Numbered from the stretch's first letter, positions 25,932-36,601 are shown. The stretch is 64,000 nucleotides of DNA from Trichoplax adhaerens (GCF_000150275.1 NW_002060944.1:1350911-1414910); one strand, 5' to 3'. Notes: a model not told the origin generated them from the sequence alone. Made by a program: numbers and translations.

Positions 25932-26556
25932 TATTACAGTGTTATATACTGTATTAGAGTAGAAATATCTATGTTAGGATAATTCTGTTAGACTATCCTT
26001 ATTTAGTTAACTTCTAATTTGGATATACTATGATTATTATATAGCACTGACTTTTTATGACAGAACACATATACACATACTGAGTTAATAGTCATAATAG
26101 GGAATGCAAATCATCTACTTACAGTTCGAATCATTGTGATTGTAATTTACTTATGGTAGATTGTAAATTATCGTGGAAATGTTCCGTGATAGGACATATC
26201 GTAATCTGACTATTCTGTATTAGTCACCAGATGTCTACGTTCGTAAGTACCGTTGTCTGCATTAAGGGAGCAGTAGCTATAATATCTAATTCAGCAAGTG
26301 ATTCCAAAGTTAATCGTACTAACTATGACTCATGAACTATTGAAGAATAGTATATAAATGCAGTATATCGTGTAATAAAGAGGATTCTCAAACTTAGTGT
26401 TTAACGTAAAATACGAGGCGTTTAAGTCTTTGTGTAGTCTGCTAGTAGAGCAAAAGTGTTTGTGATAGTGCAGATATCGTTCCTTGATACGTGATTCAAG
26501 GAATTGACTTATTGATCGTACATTACGTTTTCTTGTTACAAAGCTGTTTTGTGACA
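25932..26556 (+). mobile_element. Solo LTR, family A, copy 3
   Basis: A 625-bp LTR in forward orientation is flanked by the perfect 5-bp duplication TGCCG (25927-25931 and 26557-26561). It ends TGTTTTGTGACA. The first base pairs have drifted (TATTACAG, where copy 1 has TGTTACAG). TATATAAATGCAG near 26350 and AATAAA near 26373 give the orientation. It is highly similar to the copy at 2927-3555. Confidence 0.92.
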
Positions 26557-26561
26557 TGCCG

Positions 26562-28040
26562 CAACAACGGAAAATTGTAATGGATACTTTATCGATAAGG
26601 CAAATGTTAATCGACACAGTAATCGTTAAGATCAAATTCAAGACTTTTTTACAATAATGACGATCTTACATAAGTATGCACTGCTTGCGTTATAAAATGA
26701 GAATCTCATGTTAGACAACGTTTTGTTTACTGTAATGCTAATAAGGAGAACTATTCGGAAGCAAACGTATAATAACTCTAACACTGTAAGTTGTCTTGAT
26801 AAAATTTGCATATATGATAGAATAAAAAATATATTGCACGTCGAAAAGTTTCGTAAATTATAATAATTTCTACCTTACAATCATTTTATAAGTTTTATGA
26901 TATGTAGAGCTGATGCCTTAAATTGCAAGAAACAATTTCGTATGGTAAAGTACTATAATTTGTTCTTGGCAAATTTTATTGATCAAATTAACATTTTTAA
27001 TTTGTTAATCCAGATGATAGTAATCTAATCAATTTCCAGATAACAAAGATAAAGATAGCTTGTTGAAGAACTGTAAAGATAATTTAGTACATGATATTCA
27101 CTAAACTGCCGAATAAGTTTGGAATTAGGAACGGGTGATTCTGAGAAATTAATAAAAGTTGCTGTATAAACCATCGACAGGTATAATTGTAATTAACCTT
27201 TTTTAATACTGGTCATAATAATAATGAAAAGATTGACCTGTTTAAATGTTAATTTGTCTAGCTACCCATATTTCAAATAGCAGTATCGCTTTATAAAGTT
27301 TTTAAATAGTAAATTCAGCCCAAAATAATTAATTTAGCTAAAGTAGCGAAAGTTATGATATAAACAGTGCAGTCTTGCATACTTTGCAGTGCTCATACTG
27401 GGATCCACCATAGCTAATGCTATCCTTGAAAGATTTAATAAAGCATCAAGACTTCTATCAGGTCTATTCTTTTCAACGCAATTCTAAATCTAATTATGTT
27501 ATTTACGAGCTGTTATAACAAGAAATTCTTTAACGGCAATAATCTCAATAGAATATCATTTCTCCCGAGGATACTTCATTGCGGTTGATGATAAATAAAA
27601 TAACAAATTAAATCTGTCAAATTTCGTGCCATTACTGGTATGGAATTATATTTTGCAACTCATTCTAGTGTCAAAGCTATCAATTAGATATAAGCAGTAA
27701 CTCGAACGATGAAGTAATGTTTTAAGGCCTTTTTGAGTAGGACAGATTTGTTTTAAAATATGAGAGTACACAAAAGATGAAACCTAAGGGGTCTCTTTCA
27801 TTTTAATTAACTATCAATCGACTAAAATTAATTCTAATTGTTTTTGACGAGTAGCCATTAAATCATTATTTCTTATTCACGGTTCACTCAAATTAATCAA
27901 AATATACTATTAGAATCTGTAAATTACCCTGCTCTGATTAATTTATCATGTTAGACAACATCTGCGAAATAAATAGAATAAGAAAGAAGATAAAGGGCGA
28001 GATTGAAACCAAATGGTATGGAAGTTGAACTTAGCGATAA
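26562..28040. other. Intergenic stretch, no gene seen
   Basis: AT-rich sequence between the family A solo LTR and the GPCR pseudogene, with no recognisable coding or repeat content. Confidence 0.55.
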
Positions 28041-29065
28041 ATGGAATTGTCAATGTTAAATGTAAAGAGCAATATAACCGGCAATGTTTCAAATCTTAGC
28101 AGTGGCTCTTATAGCGTACTCTTTACAAACATCAATGATGATCATTGATGTTTGTAAAGAGTACGCTTTGGATTTGCTATAAACTTATTAGCTATATCTA
28201 TGATTATCCAGAATCATCAATTACAAAATGTGACTCATTATCTTGTGTTTAACTTGATTCTATCCAATATTTGGGTTCAATACTGTGACTGGTTGTTGTT
28301 ATTAACATTGATAGGGCAAAATTCTTACACTTACCTACTAAATTCATTAATATTAATTGTAAGTTAGCCTTATGCCTTTGGTTTACGTGTTATACGGCAT
28401 CAGTAGCAACACTAACAGTACTCAGCATTGAAAGATATCGAACTATCATTCATCCAACTAAATCTCGTGTATTAACGCGAAATATTCGCATCGTTGTTTT
28501 AATTACTTGGATGCTTTCTGTTTCAGTTTCACTACCGATTATATTTGTCGCAAACGGGCTAAGTTATAGAAGTTATGATGGCAGTATTGCAATATCCTAT
28601 AGAAAGCGATATTTTACAGGCTATATTATCTTTTTAGATGCAATTGATTATTTCATTCCACTATTCATTATGGTTCATTGTTATGGCAATGTCATCTTCA
28701 AGATGAGAAGGATCTCGATAGCAGCGCTAAGAGATAGAACTACAATTTCTATTCAAGATTTCCATAGAAAGCAGGTTATTAGAATGTTGATTGGTTTGAC
28801 TGTATGTTTTCTAGCGACAGCATTGCCTTGGATTTGTTTAATAACATTAATTTTATTCTCCAGTTATTAAAATCGTTCAAGTCTTCATAAGTATCAGCAA
28901 CAGTGGCTTTAAAATCATCTGCCTAAAATATGTCCTCTCCTATTTTCGATGTCGTTATATTACAATCCGTTATTCTACATGATATCTAACCCACTTTTCT
29001 GTCGCAGTTGTCGTCGACATTTTTTATCCAGAAGAAAAACTCTTATTCGCACTATTCGCCATTAA
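28041..29065 (+). pseudogene. Class A GPCR 5, pseudogene
   Basis: A nearly full-length but multiply broken member of the array. ATG 28041 opens an N-terminus with three glycosylation sites (N-I-T, N-V-S, N-L-S). A perfect palindrome at 28113-28167 then replaces the start of TM1 and introduces a stop. TM1-TM2 resume in the same frame (G-F-A-I-N-L-L, N-L-I-L-S-N). TM3 to TM6 lie in another frame, shifted between about 28290 and 28350, with E-R-Y and F-L-A-T-A-L-P-W. Stops TAA at 28868 and 28910 interrupt the third extracellular loop. TM7 N-P-L-F-Y and a basic tail then follow in the same frame, ending with TAA at 29063-29065. The loop-2 cysteine has become Gly (Y-D-G). Only the fragment 28511-28870 is openly readable. 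Confidence 0.9.
28113..28167. repeat. Perfect 27-bp inverted repeat with 1-base spacer
   Basis: Arms 28113-28139 and 28141-28167 are exact complements around the single base 28140; the left arm begins AGCGTACTCTTTAC. The left arm continues the receptor's N-terminal reading frame (S-V-L-F-T-N-I). The right arm is therefore an inverted copy of it, sitting where TM1 should start. Confidence 0.97.
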
Positions 29066-29665
29066 TTTTGCAATTCGTAAACCGAAAAAATATATTTGCA
29101 AAATAAGTTTATGCTGTTCAATAGTTTGCGAAGCTCTATCTATAATGAAATTAATGTATGTATTAATATACGAGTAAAAAATTTAATAATTGTCTAAAAG
29201 CCCAAAAAATTTCATTCTTATTTTAAGTTAATTTATAGGGTTGAAAATTAATTACTAATAGTTACAATAAATGATATTAAAAGTTTCTTAATAGAGAGGA
29301 ATAATTAAGTAATCTCATCAAATATACCATTAATATTAAAGTGTTTATTCAGAGGGTTAAAATAAAGATATTGATCATTGTAAGCTAATAACTGAAATGC
29401 AAAGGTAGAATGAAACAAAATTTTATGGTAATAGAATATTGCTAACAGAAATTAATATGTATAATTAAATTTGAATCTAAAGGCATACAATAATTTTAGC
29501 GGCGTTTTTTCAGGTTATAGGATGAGAATGATGGGCAATAGTTCTAAATTGAATAGATATGAACCTAAGTAAATGATATCATGTTTACTTACTCGGTATC
29601 TAATATTGAGGAGATGTGGGTACTTACAAGGTAAACTTTAGATATAAAATACGCTCGCTTGCTGC
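29066..29665. other. Intergenic stretch, no gene seen
   Basis: AT-rich sequence between the GPCR 5 pseudogene and the gypsy-like LTR at 29666. No coding or repeat content was recognised. Confidence 0.55.
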
Positions 29666-30117
29666 TGTCACAAACCAGCTTCCTGACAAGGATAACGTAA
29701 AATAAATCTCTAAATCTCCAAAAAAATTTGCAGATTCAGTATCCCTACTCACAAGAATTTAGACGCCTTTGATTCTACGTTAAACTCAACTAGACAATTG
29801 AGAACTTCTTTATTCAACTATCTGACGGGCTTATATACCGTTCTACAGCAGCTAACATTCATGAGTCATCTTATAAAAATACTTAGGTGAGAACGTCTAC
29901 TAACTAATTTTTCACAGTCGGACTACAACATGTCCATTCACAGAATCATTTCCGTACACATTACAGCACAGCATTAAATTTACTGTAACACATTTACAAT
30001 TAGAGTAATTCCTATTGTAAGTAACTAGTTGTAATATATTATCACTATATTATTATATTCACCAAATTTAGATAGCTATTTCTTCTCGGTAGTTCGTACC
30101 GTGACACTCCCCTCGCC
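29666..30117 (-). mobile_element. 3' LTR plus polypurine tract of a Ty3/gypsy-like element
   Basis: On the reverse strand the polypurine tract GGCGAGGGGAG (30117-30107) is followed directly by an LTR. The LTR begins TGTCACGG at 30106 and ends TTTGTGACA at 29666 (441 bp). Inside it, in order, are GGTATATAAGCC and AATAAA. The order PPT then LTR is that of the 3' end of an integrated retrotransposon. The LTR is a diverged relative of family A (shared blocks near the TATA box and the ACGTTAAA motif), which identifies family A as gypsy-like. Confidence 0.85.
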
Positions 30118-30244
30118 TAAAATTTAGCTCAGGGTTATAAATTTTAATCATAACATTTTAATTACCTCGTAAGGAAGTAATTTTAAAATTTGTTATTTTT
30201 CTATATTCATACAAATATTTACAATTGACTATATTAAGAGGAAA

Positions 30245-30892
30245 TTATCCACATGGCTGTCCTTTGCCTCTTTCGAATGGTGCTCCGACTATTGACATTT
30301 TCTGTTTATATATTCTCGGCAGTGCCAATTGATTTTCAACTGGGAACTTCGCTTCCGGAGTTGCCAACGAGCTGTTGCTGCGGTGAAATTGTTTACCCGT
30401 TTCAGAGTTGAAAGTTGTACCTTCTTTCACATACCGTTAATCTTTGGCGATTTCTTCCGGCTTTTGTCGTTTTTGTTCCACGACAGATTCCTCATTAGAA
30501 AAGATATCCTTTTCTGGTTCTCTAATGGCCTTTATAGCAGTAGCTTCTAAATTATCCGGCTCCTCACTGACCACAGTTTCCAGGTCCAGGTTATTAATTG
30601 TTAGTAAATTGAATTCTTCAATAGCGTTTCGTCCCAAAATAGCATCATACGGTAGTGCATCCACAACAGCGGCAAGGCTAATTTTTTTCTTCCTACCAAT
30701 TTTAATGCTGATGTTGGTAGTAGGCACTATTATAGGATTTTGCATGAATCCAGTCGCGCATACTTGATCCTCGTAGTTTATATCATCTTCCATTAAGTAC
30801 TTGCTTTGGACCAGCGTCAAATCTGAACCTGTATCAATGAGCACTTTAGCTACCATTTGTTCGATTTTGATTTCTCTAACAAATGGATTGGA
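30245..30892 (-). pseudogene. Retropepsin (aspartic protease) remnant of a gypsy-like pol
   Basis: The frame carries the retroviral-type protease signature V-L-I-D-T-G-S-D and, about 60 residues on, D-A-I-L-G-R-N, the equivalent of the I-L-G-R-D/N motif. The readable part from the first Met is 30437-30856. A TAA at 30437-30439 interrupts the frame, which then continues in phase to 30245. Reverse transcriptase, RNase H and integrase are absent, so an internal deletion joins the protease region to the polypurine tract at 30107. The upstream limit of about 30892 is where sequence shared with the duplicated GPCR flank begins, implying 5' truncation. It is probably inactive. Confidence 0.8.
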
Positions 30893-32465
30893 AACTGTAG
30901 ATGTATGATTGTAGAAATTGATAGGAAATTGATCGATTCAGATTTGTCGCAAATATAAATAATTAAAACTTCACTTCATAATGACTCAGTATCCACCATA
31001 TTACGGCTCCTTTAATCTTAGAATTTTCAGCATTAATAGCATTAAATCACATCTTACTACAATTGTACATACTATACTTAATATAATTTTTACTATCTGA
31101 AATATTCTTTTGCTATTCCCAATATCATTCTTCTCACTAGATGGTTGCTGCTATGGTTACAAGAAATCATTAACTAACACCAATTACAAATTATTGCAAC
31201 TCACTAAATTTTAGTACTATAGTAATAAATATTGCATATATACACACACAAAACAGATAATTAATTAACATCTGTGACATTGACGTTAGTAAATTGATGG
31301 CAAGCAAAATAAATATCTTTAGCATTTTTTTAATATAATATTTCTTCGCAAGCATAATTAAATTTTAAGATTTTCTTTCTTATTTGTTCTCAATTTTATG
31401 ATCAATTCTTTAGATTATACTGGTTGCGTAAATTTTATTAATGATCCCTTGCTTTTACATAAATAACGTCGATCATAAGAACAATGCACGTTTAGTTGAA
31501 AATCTGCCAGCACAATACATTATCTTCATTGCTTGCGTAAGGCATTTTTAAGTTGTTATTTAATTCTAGTTTTACTTTAAAGATAAGTATCAAGATACCA
31601 TAACTGGCCACTTATTAAACATTTCCTAATAATCCGTTGCCTAAAGTATCAAGTCAGAATGTAACACAGTAATATGGAATAATTTTAGTGCAGTTACTAT
31701 TGCACTGCCCAAGGTACCAATCTGATATATTTGTACTTTCACACTATGACTTTAGGTACATAAAGAAAATTTACCAATCACAGATCATTAAGGTAATTAG
31801 TTTCCATTAGTAGATATATAAAAATATACTCAAGCGGGCAGTAAGTAAGCAATAGGAGTACTCATTTAACAAAAGAATATCAGTTAATGATGATTGAGAT
31901 ATACAGTGTAGGAATAAAATTTACATTTTATTTTTTAATTGCTTAGATCTATAACCGAAATCAATCTAGGAAAAATTCAGAATATCCAAGTCAAAGAACT
32001 AATCGAAAACGATGGAAATTTGGACATCCAATATCACAGATCCGCCTATTAATATAACTAGACCTCTACAAAATAATATTGAAACGGTTTATTTAACAAT
32101 ATCTACCACATTAAATGCAGCAGGATTTATCTTTAATTCGATAGTGATGGCCTACATTATTCGAAATCGCTATACTCAAAATGCTGTAAACTATCTCGTC
32201 GGTAACTTAATATTATCCAATATCTTGAATTCCTTCCAGTGGAGTTGTGGTAACATTTATGTGGCTATAGTGCAACAAGCTGGTTGGTCATTTGCATTAA
32301 TGAATATTATCTGTAAGTTCAGCATTTACTTCTGGTTAGTATGTTATACCGCTTCAGTTGGAACACTAAAGTTATTGAGTATTGAGAGGTATCGAGCAAT
32401 AATTCATCCTCTTAACCCTCGATTACACGGTCGCAAGCTTATTATTATCCTTGTAATTTTGTGGC
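30893..32465 (+). repeat. Segmental duplication, copy A
   Basis: The 1.1-kb upstream flank and the first half of GPCR 6 are repeated at 35111-36598. Homology begins at AACTGTAGATG in both copies, runs through the 5' flank with many substitutions and small indels, and becomes close in the coding part. Confidence 0.85.
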
Positions 32466-33043
32466 TATTCGCGATAATAATTTCTTTACCGGTTCTATAT
32501 AGTGTAGCAGCCAATGAAATTCTCAAATACGACTGTATTGTTAATATTAGTCAGTCTATATTCCATTTAGTGCATATAATATTTTTGAACTTTATCGATT
32601 ATATTCTTCCTGTTTGTGTTATGATATATTGTTATACAAAAGTTATTATCAAGTTAAGAAAGACATCAGTCCAGGCTTTACGAAATAAGAAGTTATCAGC
32701 TGGCGAACGTCGAAAAAAGCGCGTCGTTAAAATGTCAATAATTTTAACCGTGTGCTTTATTATAAGTGCTTTACCTTGGATCTTTGGCTTCAATGCAGCT
32801 TTATTTATTGATAATTCATCAAATGGCTCTCAACAAGATCCAGACAACGGCGACTCATCGCATACTCTACTTCAATTATTTCCGCTCTTATTTTTATTAT
32901 CACTTTTCTATGATCCAATATTTTATATTCTAAGCAATCGCCATATCAGTGTCAGTAACGACGAGAGTAGTAAATCTACTAGTCGTACTCGAATAAAGCT
33001 ACCAGTCAAAATGGCGTTCATCCGCAATAACTCCACAGCTTAA
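32012..33043 (+). CDS. Class A GPCR 6
   Basis: An intact single-exon receptor of 343 residues. The N-terminus has two N-I-T glycosylation sites. Landmarks are Cys101 in TM3, E-R-Y at 125-127, Cys175 in loop 2 (K-Y-D-C), F-I-I-S-A-L-P-W with Ala253 at 6.48, and D-P-I-F-Y in TM7. TM2 has Asn at 2.50 (N-L-I-L-S-N) and TM7 has Asp at 7.49, the reverse of the usual pair. TM3 reads G-T-L-K-L-L-S, with Lys120 where all relatives have Thr. The 35-residue tail is Ser/Thr-rich and basic. The first 151 codons are duplicated at 36146. Ligand unknown. Confidence 0.92.
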   Translation: MEIWTSNITDPPINITRPLQNNIETVYLTISTTLNAAGFIFNSIVMAYIIRNRYTQNAVNYLVGNLILSNILNSFQWSCGNIYVAIVQQAGWSFALMNIICKFSIYFWLVCYTASVGTLKLLSIERYRAIIHPLNPRLHGRKLIIILVILWLFAIIISLPVLYSVAANEILKYDCIVNISQSIFHLVHIIFLNFIDYILPVCVMIYCYTKVIIKLRKTSVQALRNKKLSAGERRKKRVVKMSIILTVCFIISALPWIFGFNAALFIDNSSNGSQQDPDNGDSSHTLLQLFPLLFLLSLFYDPIFYILSNRHISVSNDESSKSTSRTRIKLPVKMAFIRNNSTA

Positions 33044-35110
33044 AAAATATCTTCCTTATTTGATTGCCGGATTTAAGTTATCTCGAAGGCAATAATTCTG
33101 TCTCGCATGCGCGAATACCGTATATAAGAGAAAATAACGCTACGTTTATCTTTGCCTTACAGAGTATAATTTAGATATAGTTAACTTTAATCTCAATGCA
33201 CAGACTATATTAAACTACAGATTGTTGATTGCTGTTAATTGTAGGGATAGAAAAGTTCTATTAGCAGTCGTATATTTAATTCTTATGGAGCCCATCACTA
33301 TGCATACTAAAGTAATGGTAATATTTAACGTTACTAGACAGTTTAGAACACTTCAAGATATAGTATTAATTTGTTAAGTCTAAATAAAAGCGCAAGTATC
33401 CTAGTGTTTCTTAGCAATCAGATTAACGTTAGTGACTTATTACAATAGTAAGTTATATTATTTTTTCTCTAGCCTTAAATCTTATTATTACAGATATTAA
33501 CATCCGGGCTATGTATTATGATTTAAGGTAATATTATTTAGCTCGATCTAACTATAATATTAAAACGTAACGTCAGGCAGTAGCTATTACAGAGAAAAAA
33601 ATACAATAATTTCTATCGCAGCAAGGTACGATAGCTGAATTTCGTAAGTTATCTCGCAAATTTTTTGAGTATGAGGTTCGAAATGACGGTAGATTTATCA
33701 TTTTTTATTCCAGAAGCTTCTAAATCATTTGTAAACTTATTCATATAACAACTAGAAAAGTATTACAAGTAATTTCCAACAGCATCTAACTCAAAGTAAC
33801 TTCGATAACTAATAGAAGATAATGGGCATATAGAAATATGAAATAAATGGCATGCTATAATTTATAATAGGAGCAACGAAAAAGCGGTTATAAAAAATAC
33901 GTATGATAAACATTATTAATAAACTGCAGCAGTACAGCAATCATTTAGCTTTAAAGTTTGCTTTTTGATACAATATAATGTTCGAAATGCATGCTTTTCT
34001 CTTCTTATTTTGATTAACTTGCGTACTGTTAACTTCGAATTCAACCGGAATATTCCAATATAAGTTTCTGTTGTTTTCACTCAAAGCAATTAGCTCGAGT
34101 AAGGTGTATCCTTTGTTGTAATCTGAGTTCTGTAATCGTGTTACGGTTTAGAATGTAAATTAAACTGAAAGGATACATCAAGTCTTGTCGGTACGTACGT
34201 ATCATTACAAATACTAATATTTAAATAATACAATATTCAAGGACTCGGTACTCAGTTGTTTTCTCAGTGCTCGTAGACGAGCGTTCACATTATTAAATTT
34301 GAGCTCCTCTTCGAAGATTGTAAGTCCTGCATCTTTAGGTAATAACTTAGGATCTACGCGTATTGCCTTATTCGTAGCTCTTAGTTACGTGAAGTGTAAT
34401 AAGTAGAGAACTAGATTATCAGTTAACCGAAGGTTGCTTAGTTTGTTATGAGTTACTAGATCAAGTATCCCAGCTACCTGATAGTCGGAGTACCTCGTGA
34501 GCTATTCCAGCACCGTCTTGTCAAAATACACCAAGCGGTAACATCTTTTATCCATTTAATTAATTATTAAATTGCTCTTATTAGAATATTGACAAGATGA
34601 AAGATCTTTTAGGTAGTTTACATTATTGAAATTTTCTTAAGTTATTCCTTTATAATTGTCGACCGTAGTCAATGCTTGTTAGATCTAGATAGCCATCACT
34701 ATTAAAATTATAAACTAATATAAAATATAAAAGGAGCGAGCTCACAACGACTAGTTGTTCCGAAATTCAGTAGTCATAAAGGCTTGTCGAGCGAGATAAT
34801 AAAATTTTTAACTGAAGACTTTTCGAGTAATTTATTAATTATACGTACCCGGAGCACATTAGGATATTAGTTACTAGAGGAGTAAACCATTCACAAAGAA
34901 GAAAATTTGTGATAGTAACATATATGATTCAAATAACATTATAATAAGATATTAGTAATAACGGAAAAAGCTAATTAAAATCTTGATATCATGAGTATGG
35001 CCGATACGATACTGTAGTAATATGATATTTAATGAACTATTTCGTAATTATTAGTTACAATACCTAATTAAAACCAGGAAGCTTTATTAGACCTTTCTGC
35101 CTTGCATACG
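33044..35110. other. Intergenic stretch with a decayed reading frame
   Basis: Apart from the remnant at 34214-34555, listed separately, no gene or repeat was recognised in this AT-rich stretch. Confidence 0.5.
34214..34555 (-). pseudogene. Unknown 113-codon frame with two in-frame stops
   Basis: An ATG at 34555-34553 opens a frame that runs 114 codons to TAG at 34214-34216. Only TAG (34502-34504) and TAA (34385-34387) interrupt it. The translation has clear protein-like composition, for example LTRYSDYQVAGILDLV and LPKDAGLTIFEEELKF, and the segment is less AT-rich than its flanks. I do not recognise a family. A young pseudogene or an exon of a transposon protein is likeliest. Both internal stops are followed by CTN, which is compatible with but far from proof of readthrough. 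Confidence 0.4.
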
Positions 35111-36598
35111 AACTGTAGATGTGTGATTGTAGAAACTGATTGGGATTAATCTAAAATTAATCAGCTCAGATTTGTCATAAATATAAATAATTAAAAGTAC
35201 CATTCATAATTACTCAGTATCCGCCATATCATGACTACTTTAATCTTAGAAGATTCAGAATTATTAACATTAAATCACGTGTTATTATAATTTCACATAC
35301 GATACTTAATATAATATTTATTATCTAAAATATTCTTCTGTAATTCTAAATAACGTTATTCCCACTATACGATTACTACTATCGATCCGAGAATCTATTA
35401 ATCGACGCAAACTACAAATCATTGTTACACAATAAATTTAAATACAGTATAGCGACAAATTGTTTATAAATACTCACAAAATAGATAATATAACTGATAA
35501 TTGTGAAAATATCGCCAATAAATTGATCGTGGATAAAATAAATACCTTTAGTATTTTCAAATGTAATATTTCTGCGGAAGCATGATAATTTAATTTTAAG
35601 ATTTTCCTTCTTATTTGTTCTCGATTTTATAATATATTCTATTGATTGTGCCGATAGCGTAAAATTTATTAATGATCTCTTGCCTCAATATAAATAACGT
35701 CGAGCTTCGGAATAGAAAGCGCTAAGTTAAAATCTACCGGTACAGTACAGCATCTTTCTTGCTTGTATGAGACATTTTTAAGTTATTATTTCATTCTGGA
35801 TTTATTTTAAAGCTAAATTTCAAAATAATAAAATTGATTACTTGGTAAACTTTTTGTATTAATCAGAGCTATTGTACCTAAAATATCAAATTATAGAATA
35901 ACGGGGTCAACAAAAGAGAACGGTGTAACGTCTTTTATAAGACACTAGTCAAACTTATTCGTACTATTACTACGACTCTCTACGAAGCGAATAAGTATTC
36001 AACGAAAGTATTCCATTTGATAACGATTACGATATAGAGAGTAAAATTAAAAGTTAACATTTTATTCTTAACTGTCTAGTTCTACAATCGAAATCAATCT
36101 AGGAAAAAATTTGGAATATCTAAGTGAAAGAGCCAATCGAAAACAATGGAAATTTGGACATCCAGTATCACAGATCCGCCTATTAATATAACTAGACCTC
36201 TACAAAATGAGTCTGAAACGGCTTATTTAACAATATCTATCACATTAAATGCAGCAGGATTTATCTTTAATTCGATAGTGATGGCCTACATTATTCGAAA
36301 TCGCTATACTCAAAATGCTGTAAACTATCTCGTCGGTAACTTAATATTATTTAAAATCTTGAATTCCTTTCAGTTGAATATTGCCAACATTTATATGACT
36401 ATAGAGCAACAAGCTGGTTGGCCATTTGCATTAATGAATATTATCTGTAAGTTCAGCATTTACTTCTGGTTAGTATGTTATACCGCTTCAGTTGGAACAC
36501 TAACGTTATTGAGTATTGAGAGGTATCGGGCAATAATTCATCCTCTTAACCCTCGATTACACGGTCGCAAGTTTACTATTATCCTTATAATTTTGTGG
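35111..36598 (+). repeat. Segmental duplication, copy B
   Basis: Duplicate of 30893-32465, about 4.1-4.2 kb downstream in the same orientation. The shift in offset along its length shows a net loss of about 80 bp in the upstream flank. It ends at the premature stop of GPCR 7. Confidence 0.85.
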
Positions 36599-36601
36599 TA
36601 G
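36146..36601 (+). pseudogene. Class A GPCR 7, truncated duplicate of GPCR 6
   Basis: The frame starts at ATG 36146 and is close to GPCR 6 for 151 residues (about 18 differences counted by eye). It stops with TAG in the middle of TM4, right after the conserved Trp. TM1-TM3 with E-R-Y are present. The position equivalent to Asp2.50 is Lys (I-L-F-K), which would be very unusual in a working receptor. Downstream, only a blurred echo of TM5 (about 36671-36705) can be seen. A truncated four-helix product cannot signal as a class A receptor. Confidence 0.88.

Noticed and set aside
30329-30767. Two forward frames of 73 and 107 codons
   Set aside because: Antisense shadows of the retropepsin remnant, which carries the recognisable D-T-G-S and I-L-G-R motifs on the reverse strand.
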